Below, in pieces: positions 1-10,469 of a stretch of 64,000 nt of DNA (the stretch's first letter is position 1; the number at the start of each line of letters is the position of its first letter). A program made the position numbers and the translations under genes. Under the pieces are notes generated by a model. That model was not told where the DNA came from. It saw only the letters and a program-made list of their open reading frames with translations, and did no database searches. Source of the stretch: Cryptomeria japonica. Taxonomy: Eukaryota; Streptophyta; Pinopsida; Cupressales; Cupressaceae. The stretch is taken from contig NC_081406.1 of NCBI RefSeq assembly GCF_030272615.1, positions 248,365,218-248,429,217 of the forward strand, read 5' to 3'.

Positions 1-285
1 TGGCCTTCCTGCATGTGAAGGCCCCTATTGTAAGTAATATTCATTCATTGGCCAGTGAGTGAATATTTTGAGTCACAAATCCCACCGAGGTTTTTCCCAC
101 ACCAAGTTTCCTCATTAAAAATCTTGTGTTATGGTGTGTTTTCTATGTTGTGCTTATTGTTCATATTTACTGCATTAATTCTTGTTTACCGGTACATTAT
201 TTTGGAATGCAAGGTCAGAAAATCTATTAACCAATTAGATACTGATTCACCCCCCCCCCTCTCAGTATCTTTGAGAATCCTAACA
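1..285 (+). repeat. 3' end of a Copia-like LTR (truncated by window edge)
   Basis: The segment ends in a C-run followed by CTCAGT and terminates in ...CCTAACA, the same ending layout as the complete LTR at 42614-43802. No iMet-type primer-binding site follows base 285, so this is a 3' LTR, a solo LTR or a broken copy. The left end lies outside the window. The 77-codon frame over it (55-288) looks like chance. Confidence 0.55.
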
Positions 286-553
286 TAAATGCTAAAAGAG
301 AGAACTTAAGTGCTATTTTCCTACCTGAATACTCTAAAATAATGCTCCTATGCATTGAACAAGAAGAAATAGGTATGGGCCAGAAAGATAATAGAATGTG
401 CTAACTTATGGTCCATATGCGCTAAACAGTGCCATACATGCGCTAAAGTTTACCACAAATGTGCTAAATAAAGTTCTGGACACACTAGTTTGCAATTCTG
501 ACATGATTATTGTCTTCTACCTACACACAAAACAATGTTAATTTTGGGGACGT
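286..553 (-). other. Non-coding leader of a minus-strand Tat/Ogre-like element
   Basis: No gene is seen. The stretch lies immediately downstream, in minus-strand sense, of the PBS at 554-571, so it should be the untranslated leader of that element. It contains several copies of a short GCGCTAAA/TGTGCTAA-like motif between about 395 and 470. The Copia-like LTR at 1-285 probably inserted into it. Confidence 0.35.
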
Positions 554-571
554 GCCCCACGATGGGTGCCA
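554..571 (-). promoter_or_regulatory. Candidate primer-binding site, Tat/Ogre-type
   Basis: On the minus strand this reads TGGCACCCATCGTGGGGC. It resembles the TGGCGCCCACCGTGGGGC-type PBS known from plant Tat/Ogre Ty3 elements. The LTR then starts with TG at 576 after a short spacer. The primer tRNA is inferred from the family, not verified. Confidence 0.55.
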
Positions 572-1050
572 AAGATGTATGCAGGAAAATGTGGTGATCA
601 AAACGAATAAATCAAGCTCAAATAACCTACATACCAATGGGACTCTCAGTGCAAGTATAAACTAATTCAAACTAGTTTAACCTCCCAAGGGGCGTCCCAT
701 TGTTCTCTACCTCACAGGATCCCTAAAGCCAATGTTTTGCTCTCAAATCATTGAGAAAATGACTTAGGAATGACAACTCCAAGAACGAGTGATATTGTGA
801 TCTATATGCATGAATGCATTCTAAGATCTATATTATATGTTGAAAGTTGTGATGATTAAGTTAAGATGAAGATAGTGATATAATAATGACATTAACAAAT
901 TATCCTAGCATGAATATTCTATGATATGAAATGAAATGCTTCTAAATGTTTATGATGATATTTTAACAAAGAGAGGCTAAAATTCTTAGTAAATTAGACT
1001 ATAATGTAGATGCATGAAACTTGGATATGGAGAATGAAGAATGAGATCTC

Positions 1051-1058
1051 TATTTATA
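1051..1058 (-). promoter_or_regulatory. TATA box of the Tat/Ogre-like LTR
   Basis: The minus strand reads CCTATAAATAGAG, a strong plant TATA-box context. It lies inside the LTR about 475 bases before the PBS, the expected place for a retroelement promoter. Activity is not shown. Confidence 0.55.
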
Positions 1059-1880
1059 GGAAAAAAAAGGGCAATGAATGGTTAGGATTGAATAATCTTA
1101 ACAATGGCTAGGATTGAAAGTTACTCAATCCATGTTTACAATTTTCACCAATGAAATGGTGACAATTATCAACAAGAGGTGGCTTGAGAGGAGATGCAAG
1201 AGATATTAAATGTCTGAGAAGACATGAAAGTTACCTTAGGAGGTAAGGTTAAGGTTAGGTTACAGTTATAATCCGTTAAATAAAGTTTTTACCCAAGGTG
1301 TAAACTCTTGTGTAAGGGTTAATAGGATAACTAAGGTCAAAGTCATAAGTGCTTGATGAGACCATTGGGTTAGATGAGGGTTAAGTTAGAGAGAAAGTCT
1401 CTAACCATGAGGGGAGGGTTGAGTTAACCATTAATGGTTTGGAAGACTCTGGGGACAAATTTGTAAGAGTCCTTCCAAATTTGAGGGAACTCAAAAAGTT
1501 AGCTTATTGAAGAAATATAGCTTTAAATGCATTTAGAAGACTTTCCTCCAAATTTGAGAAGTGACCTCCTCAAACTTAGGGAAAGGACATGTTTAGAGGG
1601 ATTAAAAGCTAGTTAAGATAGTTTAGAAGAATCTAGAAGGCTCTAAAAGAGGTTTAGGAGGCAAGTGGGAGATGTAGGAAAATGCAAGTTGGGGGATTTT
1701 TATAAATAAATTAGATTTATTTATATGCAAGAGTCAATTTAATTAAAAGGAAGAAAGGGGAATTAATTAAATAAAGTGATTTATTTAATTAAAGGCTAGT
1801 AAAGGTTTAGATGAATTTAATTAAATAAATTGAGTAATTCATTTAATCAAATAGATGAAAATGAAGAAATTAGTTAAATA

Positions 1881-1917
1881 TAGGGTGAATTCACAAAGCT
1901 GGTTCCCACTTTTGCCA
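1881..1917 (+). repeat. Left terminal inverted repeat
   Basis: It begins TAGGGTGAATTCAC and runs to ...CACTTTTGCCA. It matches the reverse complement of 8662-8700 except for about four substitutions and a 2-bp length difference in the T-run. Its inner half is also the left arm of a hairpin (1902-1944). Confidence 0.75.
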
Positions 1918-1944
1918 ACGAAGGAATTTGGCAAAAGTGGGAAC
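1902..1944. repeat. Subterminal hairpin, 17-bp perfect arms
   Basis: GTTCCCACTTTTGCCAA at 1902-1918 is followed after nine bases by its exact reverse complement at 1928-1944. The right end of the element has only one such arm, so the hairpin is specific to the left end. Confidence 0.85.
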
Positions 1945-1978
1945 TTCGATTTTCTCGGTGTTAGAGCGAAATGGCAAT

Positions 1979-2125
1979 GTTCGCTCAAACTACCCCTAGG
2001 AGTCCGAGCGAACCCAACTGCGGACCTGGGTTCGCTCGAACCACGGGTAAGTTTTGGGTTTGAGCTAACCCACTTTAATATTAATATTTTAATGGGTTCG
2101 AATGAACATCCCATTCACTCGAACC
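1979..2125. repeat. Left cluster of subterminal palindromic motifs
   Basis: About six copies of a motif related to GGGTTCGCTCGAACC, in both orientations, begin near 1979, 2002, 2028, 2056, 2094 and 2112. The best copies are nearly self-complementary (TTCG and CGAA around a 2-bp centre). They are candidate transposase-binding sites by analogy with CACTA elements. Confidence 0.7.
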
Positions 2126-2742
2126 ATTTTCGGTTAGGGTTTTTTGTTAAATTTATAAATAGCGAAAATGACAGTTAAAAGGTCATTATCAAATTTGACT
2201 TTTTCTGTCTGGTGGGGGTTAGATCAAGCCAGTCGTCAGCATGACATCACCGAGCTTTGTCTGCAGTAGTTAGCATATTTCCTATTTCAGTTTTCAACCT
2301 TTATTATATCAGGTGCACAAAATAACCCTTTGTTTGGTTTAATAATGTCTTTTTTTATTAAATTTGTAAATAATTTGTTTGTTAATTTATTTTTTTAATT
2401 AAATAATTGTATATAGTTATTGTTTTTCAACATTTTAGAAAAATGTTTGATAATTTATTGTTTTTCATTATTTTAGAAAAATGTTTGATAATTTAATGTT
2501 TTGATTGAAATGTGTCAATTTGTTTTTAAAATTACATAATTGTATAGATGTATATTTTTTTCAACATTTTAAAAAATTGTTATAAAAAACATAGAAAACT
2601 TAGAACCTGTAGTAAATCAGAACTTAGAAAAACATTAGCAAAAAAAGAAAAACGTTAGAAAAATTAATAAATTTTAATTTAAATAAACATTAGAAAATTT
2701 AGATAACAAATTTAAACAAATTAGACAAAATAAATTTCCTCT
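2126..2742. other. AT-rich filler inside the TIR element
   Basis: No gene is seen. The segment has runs of TTTAGAAAAATGTTTGATAAT repeated imperfectly at about 2434-2500, then A-rich sequence leading into the satellite array. Confidence 0.5.
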
Positions 2743-5165
2743 ACAATGCGACCCATTTTCACATCCTATTACACGCACAACATGACCCCTTAAGACCACA
2801 TATGCCCTGATGACACTATACATTCCCTTAGGATGTCATAGAGGATCACATATAACATACTAGAGTACATGTATGACATTCCCTTTAGGATCACATCTAG
2901 TGTCCTAAGGGGTCATATGTGGTCCTAAGGGGTCACACATGTGTTATAACACATGCATGACCCCTTAGAACCGCATATGACACCTTATAAAATTGTAGTG
3001 TGAACGACATACACCTTAGTCCATCAAATAGTGTCTTAACACATGCGTGACCCATTACAACCGCATATGACCCTTTATAAAATCCTAGTGTGAACGACAT
3101 AACCTTTGTCCATCACATAATGTCTTAAGGGGTCGTATGTGGTCCTAAGGGGTCACACATGCATTAACAAATGTGTGACCCCTTAGTAGGTCACATAGGA
3201 CCCCTTATAACATCCTACTATACATATGACATTCCCCTTAGGATCACATAGTGTCATAAGGGGTCATATGTGGTCCTGAGGGGTCATGCATGTGTTATAA
3301 CATATGCATGACCCCTTAGAACTGCATATGACCCCTTATAAAATCCTAGTGTGAATGACATACCCCTTAGTCCATCACATAGTGTCTTAAGGGGTCGTAT
3401 GTTGTCCTAAGGGGTCACGCATGCATTAACACATGCGTGACCCCTTAGTAGGTCACATATGACCCCTTATAACATCCTACTGTACATATGACATTCCCCT
3501 TAGGATCATATAGTGTCCTAAGGGGTCATATGTGGTTAGAACCACATATGACCCCTTATAAAATCCTAGTGTGAACGACATAACCCTTAGTTCATCACAT
3601 AGTGTCTTAAGAGGTCGTATGTGGTCCTAAGGGGTCATGCATGCATTGACACATGTGTGACCCCTTAGTAGGTCATATATGACCCCTTATAACATCCTAC
3701 TATACATATGACATTTCCTATGTGTCCTAAGGGGTCATATGTGGTCCTAAGGGCTCACGCATGTATTAACACATGCATGACCCCTTAGTAGGTCACATAT
3801 GACCCCTTATAACATCCTACTGTATATATGACATTCCCCTTAGGATCACATAGTGTCATTAGGGGTCATATGTGGTCCTGAGGGGTCATGCATGTGTTAT
3901 AACATATGCATGACCCCTTAGAACTGCATATGACCCCTTATAAAATCCTATTGTGAATGACATACCCCCTAGTCCAGCACATAGTGTCTTAAGGGGTCGT
4001 ATGTTGTCCTAAGGGGTCACGCATGCATTAACACATGCATGACCCCTTAGTAGGTCATAACTGACCCCTTATAACATCCTACTGTAAATATGACATTCCC
4101 CTTAGGATCATATAGTGTCCTAAGGGGTCATATGTAGTTAGAACCACATATGACCCCTTATAGAATCCTAGTGTGAACGACATACCCCTTAGTCCATCAC
4201 ATAGTGTCTTAAGGGGTCGTATGTTATCCTAAGGGGTCACGCATGCATTAACACATGTGTGACCCCTTAGTAGGTCACATATGACCCCTTATAACATCCT
4301 ACTGTACATATGACATTTCCTATGTGTCCTAAGGGGTCATATGTGGTCCTAAGGGCTCATGCATGCATTAACACATGCGTGACCCCTTAGTAGGTCACAT
4401 ATGACCCCTTATAACATCCTACTATACATATGACATTCCCCTTAGGATCACATAGTGTCATAAGGGGTCATATGTGGTCCTGAGAGGTCATGCATGTGTT
4501 ATAACATATGAATGACCCCTTAGAACCGCATATGACCCCTTATAGAATCCTAGTGTGAATGACATACCCCTTAGTCCATCACATAGTGTCTTAAGGGGTC
4601 GTATGTTGTCCCGAGGGGTCACGCATGCATTAACACATGTGTGACCCCTTAGTAGGTCACATATGACCCCTTATAACATCCTACTGTACATATGACATTC
4701 CCCTTAGGATCATATAGTGTCCTAAGGGGTCATATGTGGTTAGAACCACGTATGACCCCTTATAAAATCCTAGTGTGAATGACATACCCCTTAGTCCATC
4801 ACATAGTGTCTTAAGGGGTTGTATGTGGTCCTAAGGGGTCACACATGCATTAACACATGTGTGACCCCTTAGTAGGTCGAATATGACCCCTTATAACATC
4901 CTATTGTACATATGACATTCCCCTTAGGATCATATAGTGTCCTAAGGGGTCATATGTGGTTAGAACCACATATGACCCCTTATAAAATCCTAGTGTGAAC
5001 GACATACCCCTTAGTTCATCACATAGTGTCTTAAGGGGTCGTATGTGGTCCTAAGGGGTCACGCATGCATTGACACATGTGTGACCCCTTAGTAGGTCAC
5101 ATATGACCCCTTATAATATCCTACTGTACATATGACATTCCCCTTAGGATAATATAGTGTCCTAA
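2743..5165. repeat. Satellite-like array with a 602-bp higher-order period
   Basis: The array is built from TAAGGGGTCA and its reverse complement TGACCCCTTA, many of them paired as near-palindromes around ATGCAT centres. The landmark TTAGTAGGTC occurs at 3183, 3445, 3665, 3785, 4047, 4267, 4387, 4649, 4869 and 5089. The spacings are 262, 220, 120, 262, 220, 120, 262, 220 and 220. Two full 602-bp higher-order units are followed by a partial one in which the last monomer is 220 rather than 120. Sequence before 3183 is more diverged. Confidence 0.9.
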
Positions 5166-5279
5166 CATATGACGTGTTAGATCTCTCTATTCTTGAATTT
5201 TTTATGTATGTCAAAGATTTAAATATGTACACGTGTTAGATCTCTCTATCTCTCTAAAATATATGTTATCTCTAGATCT

Positions 5280-5430
5280 GAAATATATGTTCTCTCTCTC
5301 TCTCACTGAAATATTTGAAATTTTTACATGTATTTTTTGAAAATGAAAATGATCTCTCTCTCATGAAGATTTATATGTATATAATCTCTCTCTCTCTCTC
5401 TCTCATGAAAATGATCTCTCTCTCTCTCTG
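5280..5430 (+). repeat. CT-rich microsatellite stretches upstream of the gene
   Basis: Several (CT)n runs alternate with ATGAAAATGAT-like words just upstream of the ATG at 5472. CT runs are common in plant 5' leaders, so this may be the promoter or leader of the gene below, but no TATA box stands out. Confidence 0.6.
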
Positions 5431-5471
5431 CTTACGTATTTATTTTAACTTTATGACATGTACCTAGATAG

Positions 5472-7466
5472 ATGGCATCCCAGGATATACCTTCGCAGGC
5501 TCCTGATCAGGATCCACCTGCATAGGCTCCACATCAGGATCCACCTACGCAGGCTCCACATCAGGAGCCACCACAGGAGGATCCTCCATAGCAGGATCCC
5601 CCCTTGCCCGACATTGCTACTATTTTTCATTACAGTGATCGGGAGTTGCATAGGTTGAGGGCCATACTAGATGACCCTCGTACTGATGGCGTGTACAAGA
5701 GTACGTGCATGTTCATTTTTGACAGTTTGCGAACATTGAGGGACCACTTACTATCTCATACCTCATTCTCACCTGAGGTTATAGAGGATATATATAAACA
5801 GTTGAGGAGTGAGGTGAGGGGTCCTCATTCTTTTGCTGATGTGGTGGGGGTGGTCTCGAAGGAGACCATCAAGGAGAGATGCTTCCCACAATATCAAGAG
5901 AAGAGTAAGGTGAGGGGATATCAAGTTACCAGATATATCGACCCACAGGTTGCATCACTGATTTACCCACGATTCTTAGCTGCCCATGGTCATTATCCTA
6001 ATAACGACCAGATTCCATTATACTTTGCACAACAGGTATTTGTTGAGGTTCATTATCAGATGAAACCAAACTACCTTGATATTCCAAGATATTATGGACA
6101 GGGGAGGGGCAGGATTGCTGATAGAGATGCATATCGTAGGCGTGATAGAGCTCCACCTAGACACAGGGACCTTGTTGGCCAGAGATTTCTTGCAGTAGTC
6201 CCAGCCATGGCACCCATAACGGATCACGTTGTGATTGCTTCTTAGAGAGAAGCAATTGATAGGATTGGACAGATTGCATCAGCAACAACCACCATATCTT
6301 CTGACAGGGTGGGCAGATATATGATGAGCCGACCACGTTCGCGATCATCCATAGATCATGCATCTTCTAGTCATGGGGGGGCTTTAGATTCAAATGATCG
6401 GTATATTTCTGCTGGCATCCCCTCCCCAGATGAGGTAGCAGCTATAGTCGGAGGTAGTAGACGTGTACAGATGTCGCAGTATTTAGCCGAGGACCTACTA
6501 CATGCTTATAGTTTTATTTCATCTCGACTTGGAATACCATTGGGTGATATTAGAGAGGAGATTCTTAGAGATGGTCAAGCTACAACGACATCGATGCATA
6601 CCCCGAGGCAGTCACAACATTCTCATCACTCTATGCATGCTCTAGGCACTGACCCACCTATAGATCACTCTGTTGCTGCAGAGGAGGAGCTACGAGCTGA
6701 TCAACTCCATATCACAGATGAGGGCCGGTTGGATTCATTTGAAGACGAGATACGAGATGATCAGGTACATATCACAGATGAGGGTTTGGACTCATTTGAG
6801 GATCAACTGAGAGATTTGAGACATACTGGATTTATGGACATGCTACTACAGTCAGACACTTCATCCACGATGCCCACTCATCTAGTTAGCCCCTTGCACT
6901 CCTCAGTGATACGTACAGCTAGAGAGAGATATGCAGGTACGAGTGATGTTGTTGATATGATCATGGGACAGGATCAGACTATACAGCCTACTCCAGGTGA
7001 TACACAGGTATGTACATGTACATGTGCATTTAAATTTTTAGAAGATATGTATACATGTTGCAAATTTGTACCTGATAAATCTATATATATAAATCATGTT
7101 TAATAAATAATCTAGAGTTCTAAGTTTTAATTTGTAGATCATTTAAATTGATTGTGGACTAATCCTTAAATTGACAGTTAGCTCATGTCACTCCTTCCTT
7201 GAGCTCTGAGCATGTGCATAGGAGAGATTCTTTAGATGCTGTTAGTGTACAGGTTAGTTATAGTTTTTGGTACATATATGTACATGTATGTATGTACATG
7301 CACGTTACAATTTATATTTAAATTTTTATTTAACTCTACTTGGATTTGATGTACATGCACGTCTAGAGAGATAGATATATTATATTTAATATTTAAATAA
7401 ATTCTACTTTTGCAGGACTCCCCCTCAGATGGTCACTCAGTTTGTAACGGACATGATCCCTGTTGA
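5472..7466 (+). pseudogene. Three-exon gene of unknown function carried by the TIR element, with three TAG stops
   Basis: One frame runs 5472-7007. Clean phase-0 introns follow: donor CAG|GTATGT after 7007, exon 2 at 7178-7252 (25 codons), donor CAG|GTTAGT, and exon 3 at 7416-7466 ending in TGA. The total is about 553 codons. The N-terminus is a proline/glutamine repeat (QAPHQDPP-like). The middle (codons ~45-200) looks globular, followed by an arginine-rich RGR/RRRDR stretch near codons 205-230 and an acidic C-terminal half with a repeated HITDEG...LDSFED unit. In-frame TAGs lie at 5523, 5589 and 6243; the repeat unit shows CAG at the position matching the first TAG. I recognise no family and no catalytic triad. 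It may be an accessory protein of the transposon, such as a DNA-binding partner, or a captured host gene. Confidence 0.6.
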
Positions 7467-7772
7467 TTTGCTCCAGACTTTATAGCTCATTTACATTTAT
7501 CTTTTTATAGACTTTCATATTATATATATTCATGCACGTACATGGAGTTTAGACTCTAGATTATACTTTATACCTGGTTTGTGTTTGACTCTAGATTATA
7601 CTTTATACTTTATACATGGAGTTTAGACTCTAGATTATACTTTCTAAGTTTTATACATGTCTTCTCTCATCTAAAAAATGCGAATTATTTTAATCATTTG
7701 TGTGATAAAAAATGAAAAAAAAAAAAATGCTTCGGCTAGAGTTTGAACGAAAGCCGACAGTTAAAAATTGTT
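7467..7772. other. 3' flank of the unknown gene
   Basis: No gene is seen. It contains a short tandem repeat of GACTCTAGATTATACTTTATAC-like units (about 7550-7645), which may include the 3' UTR of the upstream gene. Confidence 0.5.
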
Positions 7773-7893
7773 GGGTTCGCTCGAACATAACCGTTACAAA
7801 AATGTGCGTGCCAAAATCGAGCTCATTGGTTCGAGCGAATGGGGGTTGGGTTCGAGCGAACCCAATTCGCTTGAACTGGGGTTCATTCGAACC
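7773..7893. repeat. Right cluster of subterminal palindromic motifs
   Basis: Five copies of the GGGTTCG(CT/AG)CGAACC motif begin near 7773, 7828, 7848, 7865 and 7878, mirroring the left cluster. The copy at 7848-7863 is GGGTTCGAGCGAACCC, palindromic except for its central two bases. Confidence 0.75.
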
Positions 7894-8661
7894 CTCAAAT
7901 TAAAGGTTTCTCCCAAAAAATTTCAGAGTTCTGAAGAATTAATGACTTCGGAGCTCTGGTTCAAAGCACGAATGAAATAATCTTGATAATCCAAAAATAT
8001 TAGATGGTAGTACTCGAAGCAAGCTTTCCAATGAGTATAATTTTGTTATATTTTGAATTTATTATGTTGTTTTTTTAATTTTATGGAAAATTGGTTTTTC
8101 ACCAAAGAATGAACTTCTCTATTCAACACATTGGAAAAAATAAGAAACTAATTCAAAAAAATTCTGAAAAATATCTATGCCCCTGGTATTGATGTCTTCT
8201 TTCTATCAAAAAAAAAAAATTGAATTTCGATTTATATAGAACAAGTTATGTGTTCAAATGTAAACCTATGTTTGAATTATGACTAGTCGGACTTCAAAAC
8301 TTTATAAAATGAAAAATATTGAACATATCACTATAAAACCAAATGCAAGCCCTGGATATTGATGTTAAAAACCAAAATTCGAAAGAATTGAGTTTTTATC
8401 ATTTATAGAAAAAAAGTTATGCATTTCGGGAGGCACATCACTCTTAAAAAATGTAGTTTGTTGTAAAAAACTACTTTTCGAGGGAGATGGAAATTTTTTT
8501 AAAAAATCCTTCAAAAAAATTTGAAAAAAATGTATATAGAATCTACAAACAAAATGCTAGAAATCACTAATTTACATCATCTTCAAATTTTTAATAGTTT
8601 AAAAGTTATAGTTCTCGGAAGTTGAAGATTATTTTTAAAATGTACATCTCAGTGTCAAAAG
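7894..8661. other. AT-rich right subterminal region
   Basis: No gene is seen. It holds long A/T runs and two loosely similar blocks around 'CCCTGGTATTGATGT' (8181) and 'CCCTGGATATTGATGT' (8350). Confidence 0.45.
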
Positions 8662-8700
8662 TGGCAAAAAAGTGGGAACCATTATTGTGAGTTCACCCTA
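8662..8700 (-). repeat. Right terminal inverted repeat
   Basis: The reverse complement begins TAGGGTGAACTCACAA and continues TGGTTCCCACTTTTTTGCCA, matching the left TIR at 1881-1917. Confidence 0.75.
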
Positions 8701-8744
8701 TAATTTAATTAATAGGGGGGATGGGGTTTAAATAAATATTTAAT

Positions 8745-8859
8745 AAGATGGTCAGAATTCCCTCAATCGACAAATGATCCTTCAAACCAATATATCCTTC
8801 ATTTGGGATTTCTATAGGACAAAATTAGCTCCATTCAATTTTTTCATCTCACCCATCAT
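8745..8859 (-). pseudogene. N-terminal fragment of a Copia gag
   Basis: The minus strand from the ATG at 8859 encodes KLNGANFVL-stop-KSQMKDILV and, after a one-base shift, KDHLSIEG. This matches the start of Copia gag proteins (F-N-G-x-N-F-x-x-W-K-x-x-M-x-x-L-L). The stop TAG at 8812-8814 stands where the conserved tryptophan belongs. The fragment is cut off at about 8750 by the Tat/Ogre-like LTR. Confidence 0.6.
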
Positions 8860-8920
8860 TGAGACCTCTACACTGCTCAGCGAAAAACTTACATACACCG
8901 AATATTCCAACAACCTATGC

Positions 8921-8932
8921 GCTCTGATACCA
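8921..8932 (-). promoter_or_regulatory. Primer-binding site (iMet type) of a Copia element
   Basis: The minus strand reads TGGTATCAGAGC, the complement of the 3' end of plant initiator tRNA-Met. The LTR begins at 8935 after the spacer AT. Confidence 0.85.
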
Positions 8933-8934
8933 AT

Positions 8935-9660
8935 TGTTATGAAATCTATGCCAGAATAATAATAACAGTAGCAATAAAATAACCACAGCAAATAAAATAG
9001 ACAGCAACCCTGGAGAACCTCCAATGTGAAGGAAAAAACAAAGGACAAGGATCAATATATTTTTTGGCAGAAGTAATTAGGAGAATAGTGGATGGGGAAG
9101 AGGCAATTTAAAATCCGCGTACCTTTTTTTTTGGCCTTGATTAGTGCTGAGACAGTCCTTTAGGTTGATTGTGAATATTATATTGCTTTTCGTCCCAGGC
9201 TTCACCATTATTGGCACTAACGCATTAACGACTATCATGGAGCGCACTTATTTATTTGAACACGTTTTATAAAGATCAAATGGTCCATTCTGTCAGCTGG
9301 TCATCGATTTGAACATTTTTTATAAAGAACAATCGGTCCACTCTGTCAGTTGGATGGTCATTTCGAAAACAGAATGTGTCTATTAATCATCAGACACAAT
9401 TGCACGGAAAAATAATTGTATGCATCGATTGTAATGAAGGTTATAATAAAAGGTAAAGAGAACAGCAAATCATTTTCCTTGGAATGTTGTAGAATATCCA
9501 TAATAAATGCCATCAATGTGGAGGGGAAGTGTACAAGTGAACCATTAATTCTGCATATGAAATGGCCTCCTCCACTTTGCTTTAACAATTACAAAGATTC
9601 TTCATCAATGGCGCAAATAGAATTAAGGTGCCACGGACAATTGATGCAGCTTTAGAATGT
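8935..9660 (-). repeat. 5' LTR of a minus-strand Copia element (right end unresolved)
   Basis: It starts TGTTATGAAATC immediately beyond the PBS. The right boundary is not clear and 9660 is only a working limit. A diverged tandem duplication of about 53 bp lies inside at 9255-9360. A 79-codon frame at 9416-9655 has no recognised similarity. Confidence 0.45.
9255..9360. repeat. Two-copy tandem duplication, ~53 bp
   Basis: ATTTGAACACGTTTTATAAAG... at 9255 and ATTTGAACATTTTTTATAAAG... at 9307 both continue to GGTCCA(T/C)TCTGTCAG(C/T)TGG. Confidence 0.75.
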
Positions 9661-10142
9661 AAGAATGAAGGGTGCAAATGAATGGCAGCGTGCAGAAAGA
9701 CTTAAAAGATGACAACTTCTATAAGCTGTTCAAGTATGCCCCTTAAACTTCAAGAGATGATGTATATTTATTTATTCACAGCCACATGAGTGGAAAGGGA
9801 AGGGACCACCACAGCATTCACATTATTCACGGTACCAACCACATGGTGCTGTTGATTTCTTTAAAGATGCATGTTCGTATTAATGTCACTATTCATGGGC
9901 TTGATTCTGACATCATGGGACTCAACCATCCATTTGTTGGCCATTTCATTCAAACTCAAATAATTGAATTGGAAACAAGTAGGGAAGAGCATTAGTTACG
10001 GTTCATGTTTTAATTATTGTTCTCTTCTTGTTCGTTCAACTTTTCAATTATTATTTTTAAAGTAATTTAAAAAATGATAACTAAATGTACATGTGTACTT
10101 TACCTTCAACATTTAGAAATTTTAGACTTTAATTGAAGGAGT
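9661..10142. other. Intergenic, nothing recognised
   Basis: A 69-codon frame (9786-9995) has ordinary-looking composition but no family I know, no start context and no splice partners. I treat it as chance. Confidence 0.4.
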
Positions 10143-10456
10143 TGTGCAACTTTATTGGTACCATAGTGCACAACTATTTGAGGTATTTGTGCATAAGTAT
10201 TTGTCATTTTTAAAGAGGTTGTAGTGCAGTTGGGGCATCTTTAAGTAGGTTTCAGGTGACTCTTTGAAATGACCACATTTTTACCCTTGTGTGCATAACT
10301 ATTCCCACAATGTGTGTTATTACTACCCAAAAGCTTGAACAATAGTTATAAGTAGTTAAGTCACATACAAAAACAACCAAAAAATAATAATCAAAATTTG
10401 TTGTATTATTTAAGGTTTGTGCGTACATGAAGTTAGCTATAATAACTATTGGTACA
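10143..10456 (-). repeat. 3' LTR of a minus-strand retroelement remnant
   Basis: On the minus strand it starts TGTACCAATAG right after a purine tract and would end ...GTTGCACA at 10143. The right edge (10456) is supported by the polypurine tract; the left edge is a guess from the TG...CA rule. The upstream LTR is not found in the window. Confidence 0.45.
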
Positions 10457-10469
10457 CTTCCCCCATCTT
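10457..10469 (-). promoter_or_regulatory. Candidate polypurine tract
   Basis: The minus strand reads AAGATGGGGGAAG directly before the LTR start TGTACC, as expected for plus-strand priming in LTR elements. Confidence 0.55.

Larger units (their letters stand above)
1881..8700. mobile_element. 6.8-kb TIR DNA transposon carrying a satellite array and a gene
   Basis: The ends are inverted repeats of about 37-39 bp starting TAGGGTGAA(T/C)TCACAA and continuing TGGTTCCCACTTTT. They differ by a few bases and a 2-bp indel. The flanks permit a TA duplication (1879-1880 and 8701-8702) or, with one more base of TIR, AAT. Just inside both ends lie clusters of a palindromic motif of GGGTTCG-NN-CGAACCC type, which recall the subterminal transposase-binding repeats of CACTA/En-Spm elements, although the termini do not start with CACTA. 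Inside are a 2.4-kb satellite-like array and a three-exon gene. No DDE transposase was recognised, so the copy is probably non-autonomous. The superfamily is not assigned. Confidence 0.75.
576..8754 (-). repeat. 5' LTR of a minus-strand Tat/Ogre-like element, split by a TIR transposon
   Basis: The LTR begins with TG right after the PBS and is recognisable over 576-1880. It resumes after the DNA transposon at about 8701. The right end is uncertain; a CA at 8753-8754 abuts a Copia gag fragment, which suggests this element inserted into that gag. A TATA-type promoter on the minus strand at 1051-1058 fits R/U5 lying to its left and U3 to its right. The other LTR is outside the window. ATTTAATTAA-rich sequence on both sides of the TIR insertion supports one continuous U3. 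Confidence 0.5.

Noticed and set aside
2094-2107. GGTTCGAAT-like word as a tRNA B-box
   Set aside because: It belongs to the subterminal palindrome family and there is no A-box or cloverleaf around it.
2743-5165. Possible CRISPR array
   Set aside because: The units are long, nearly contiguous and palindromic with a higher-order period, with no unique spacers, and the DNA is plant nuclear.
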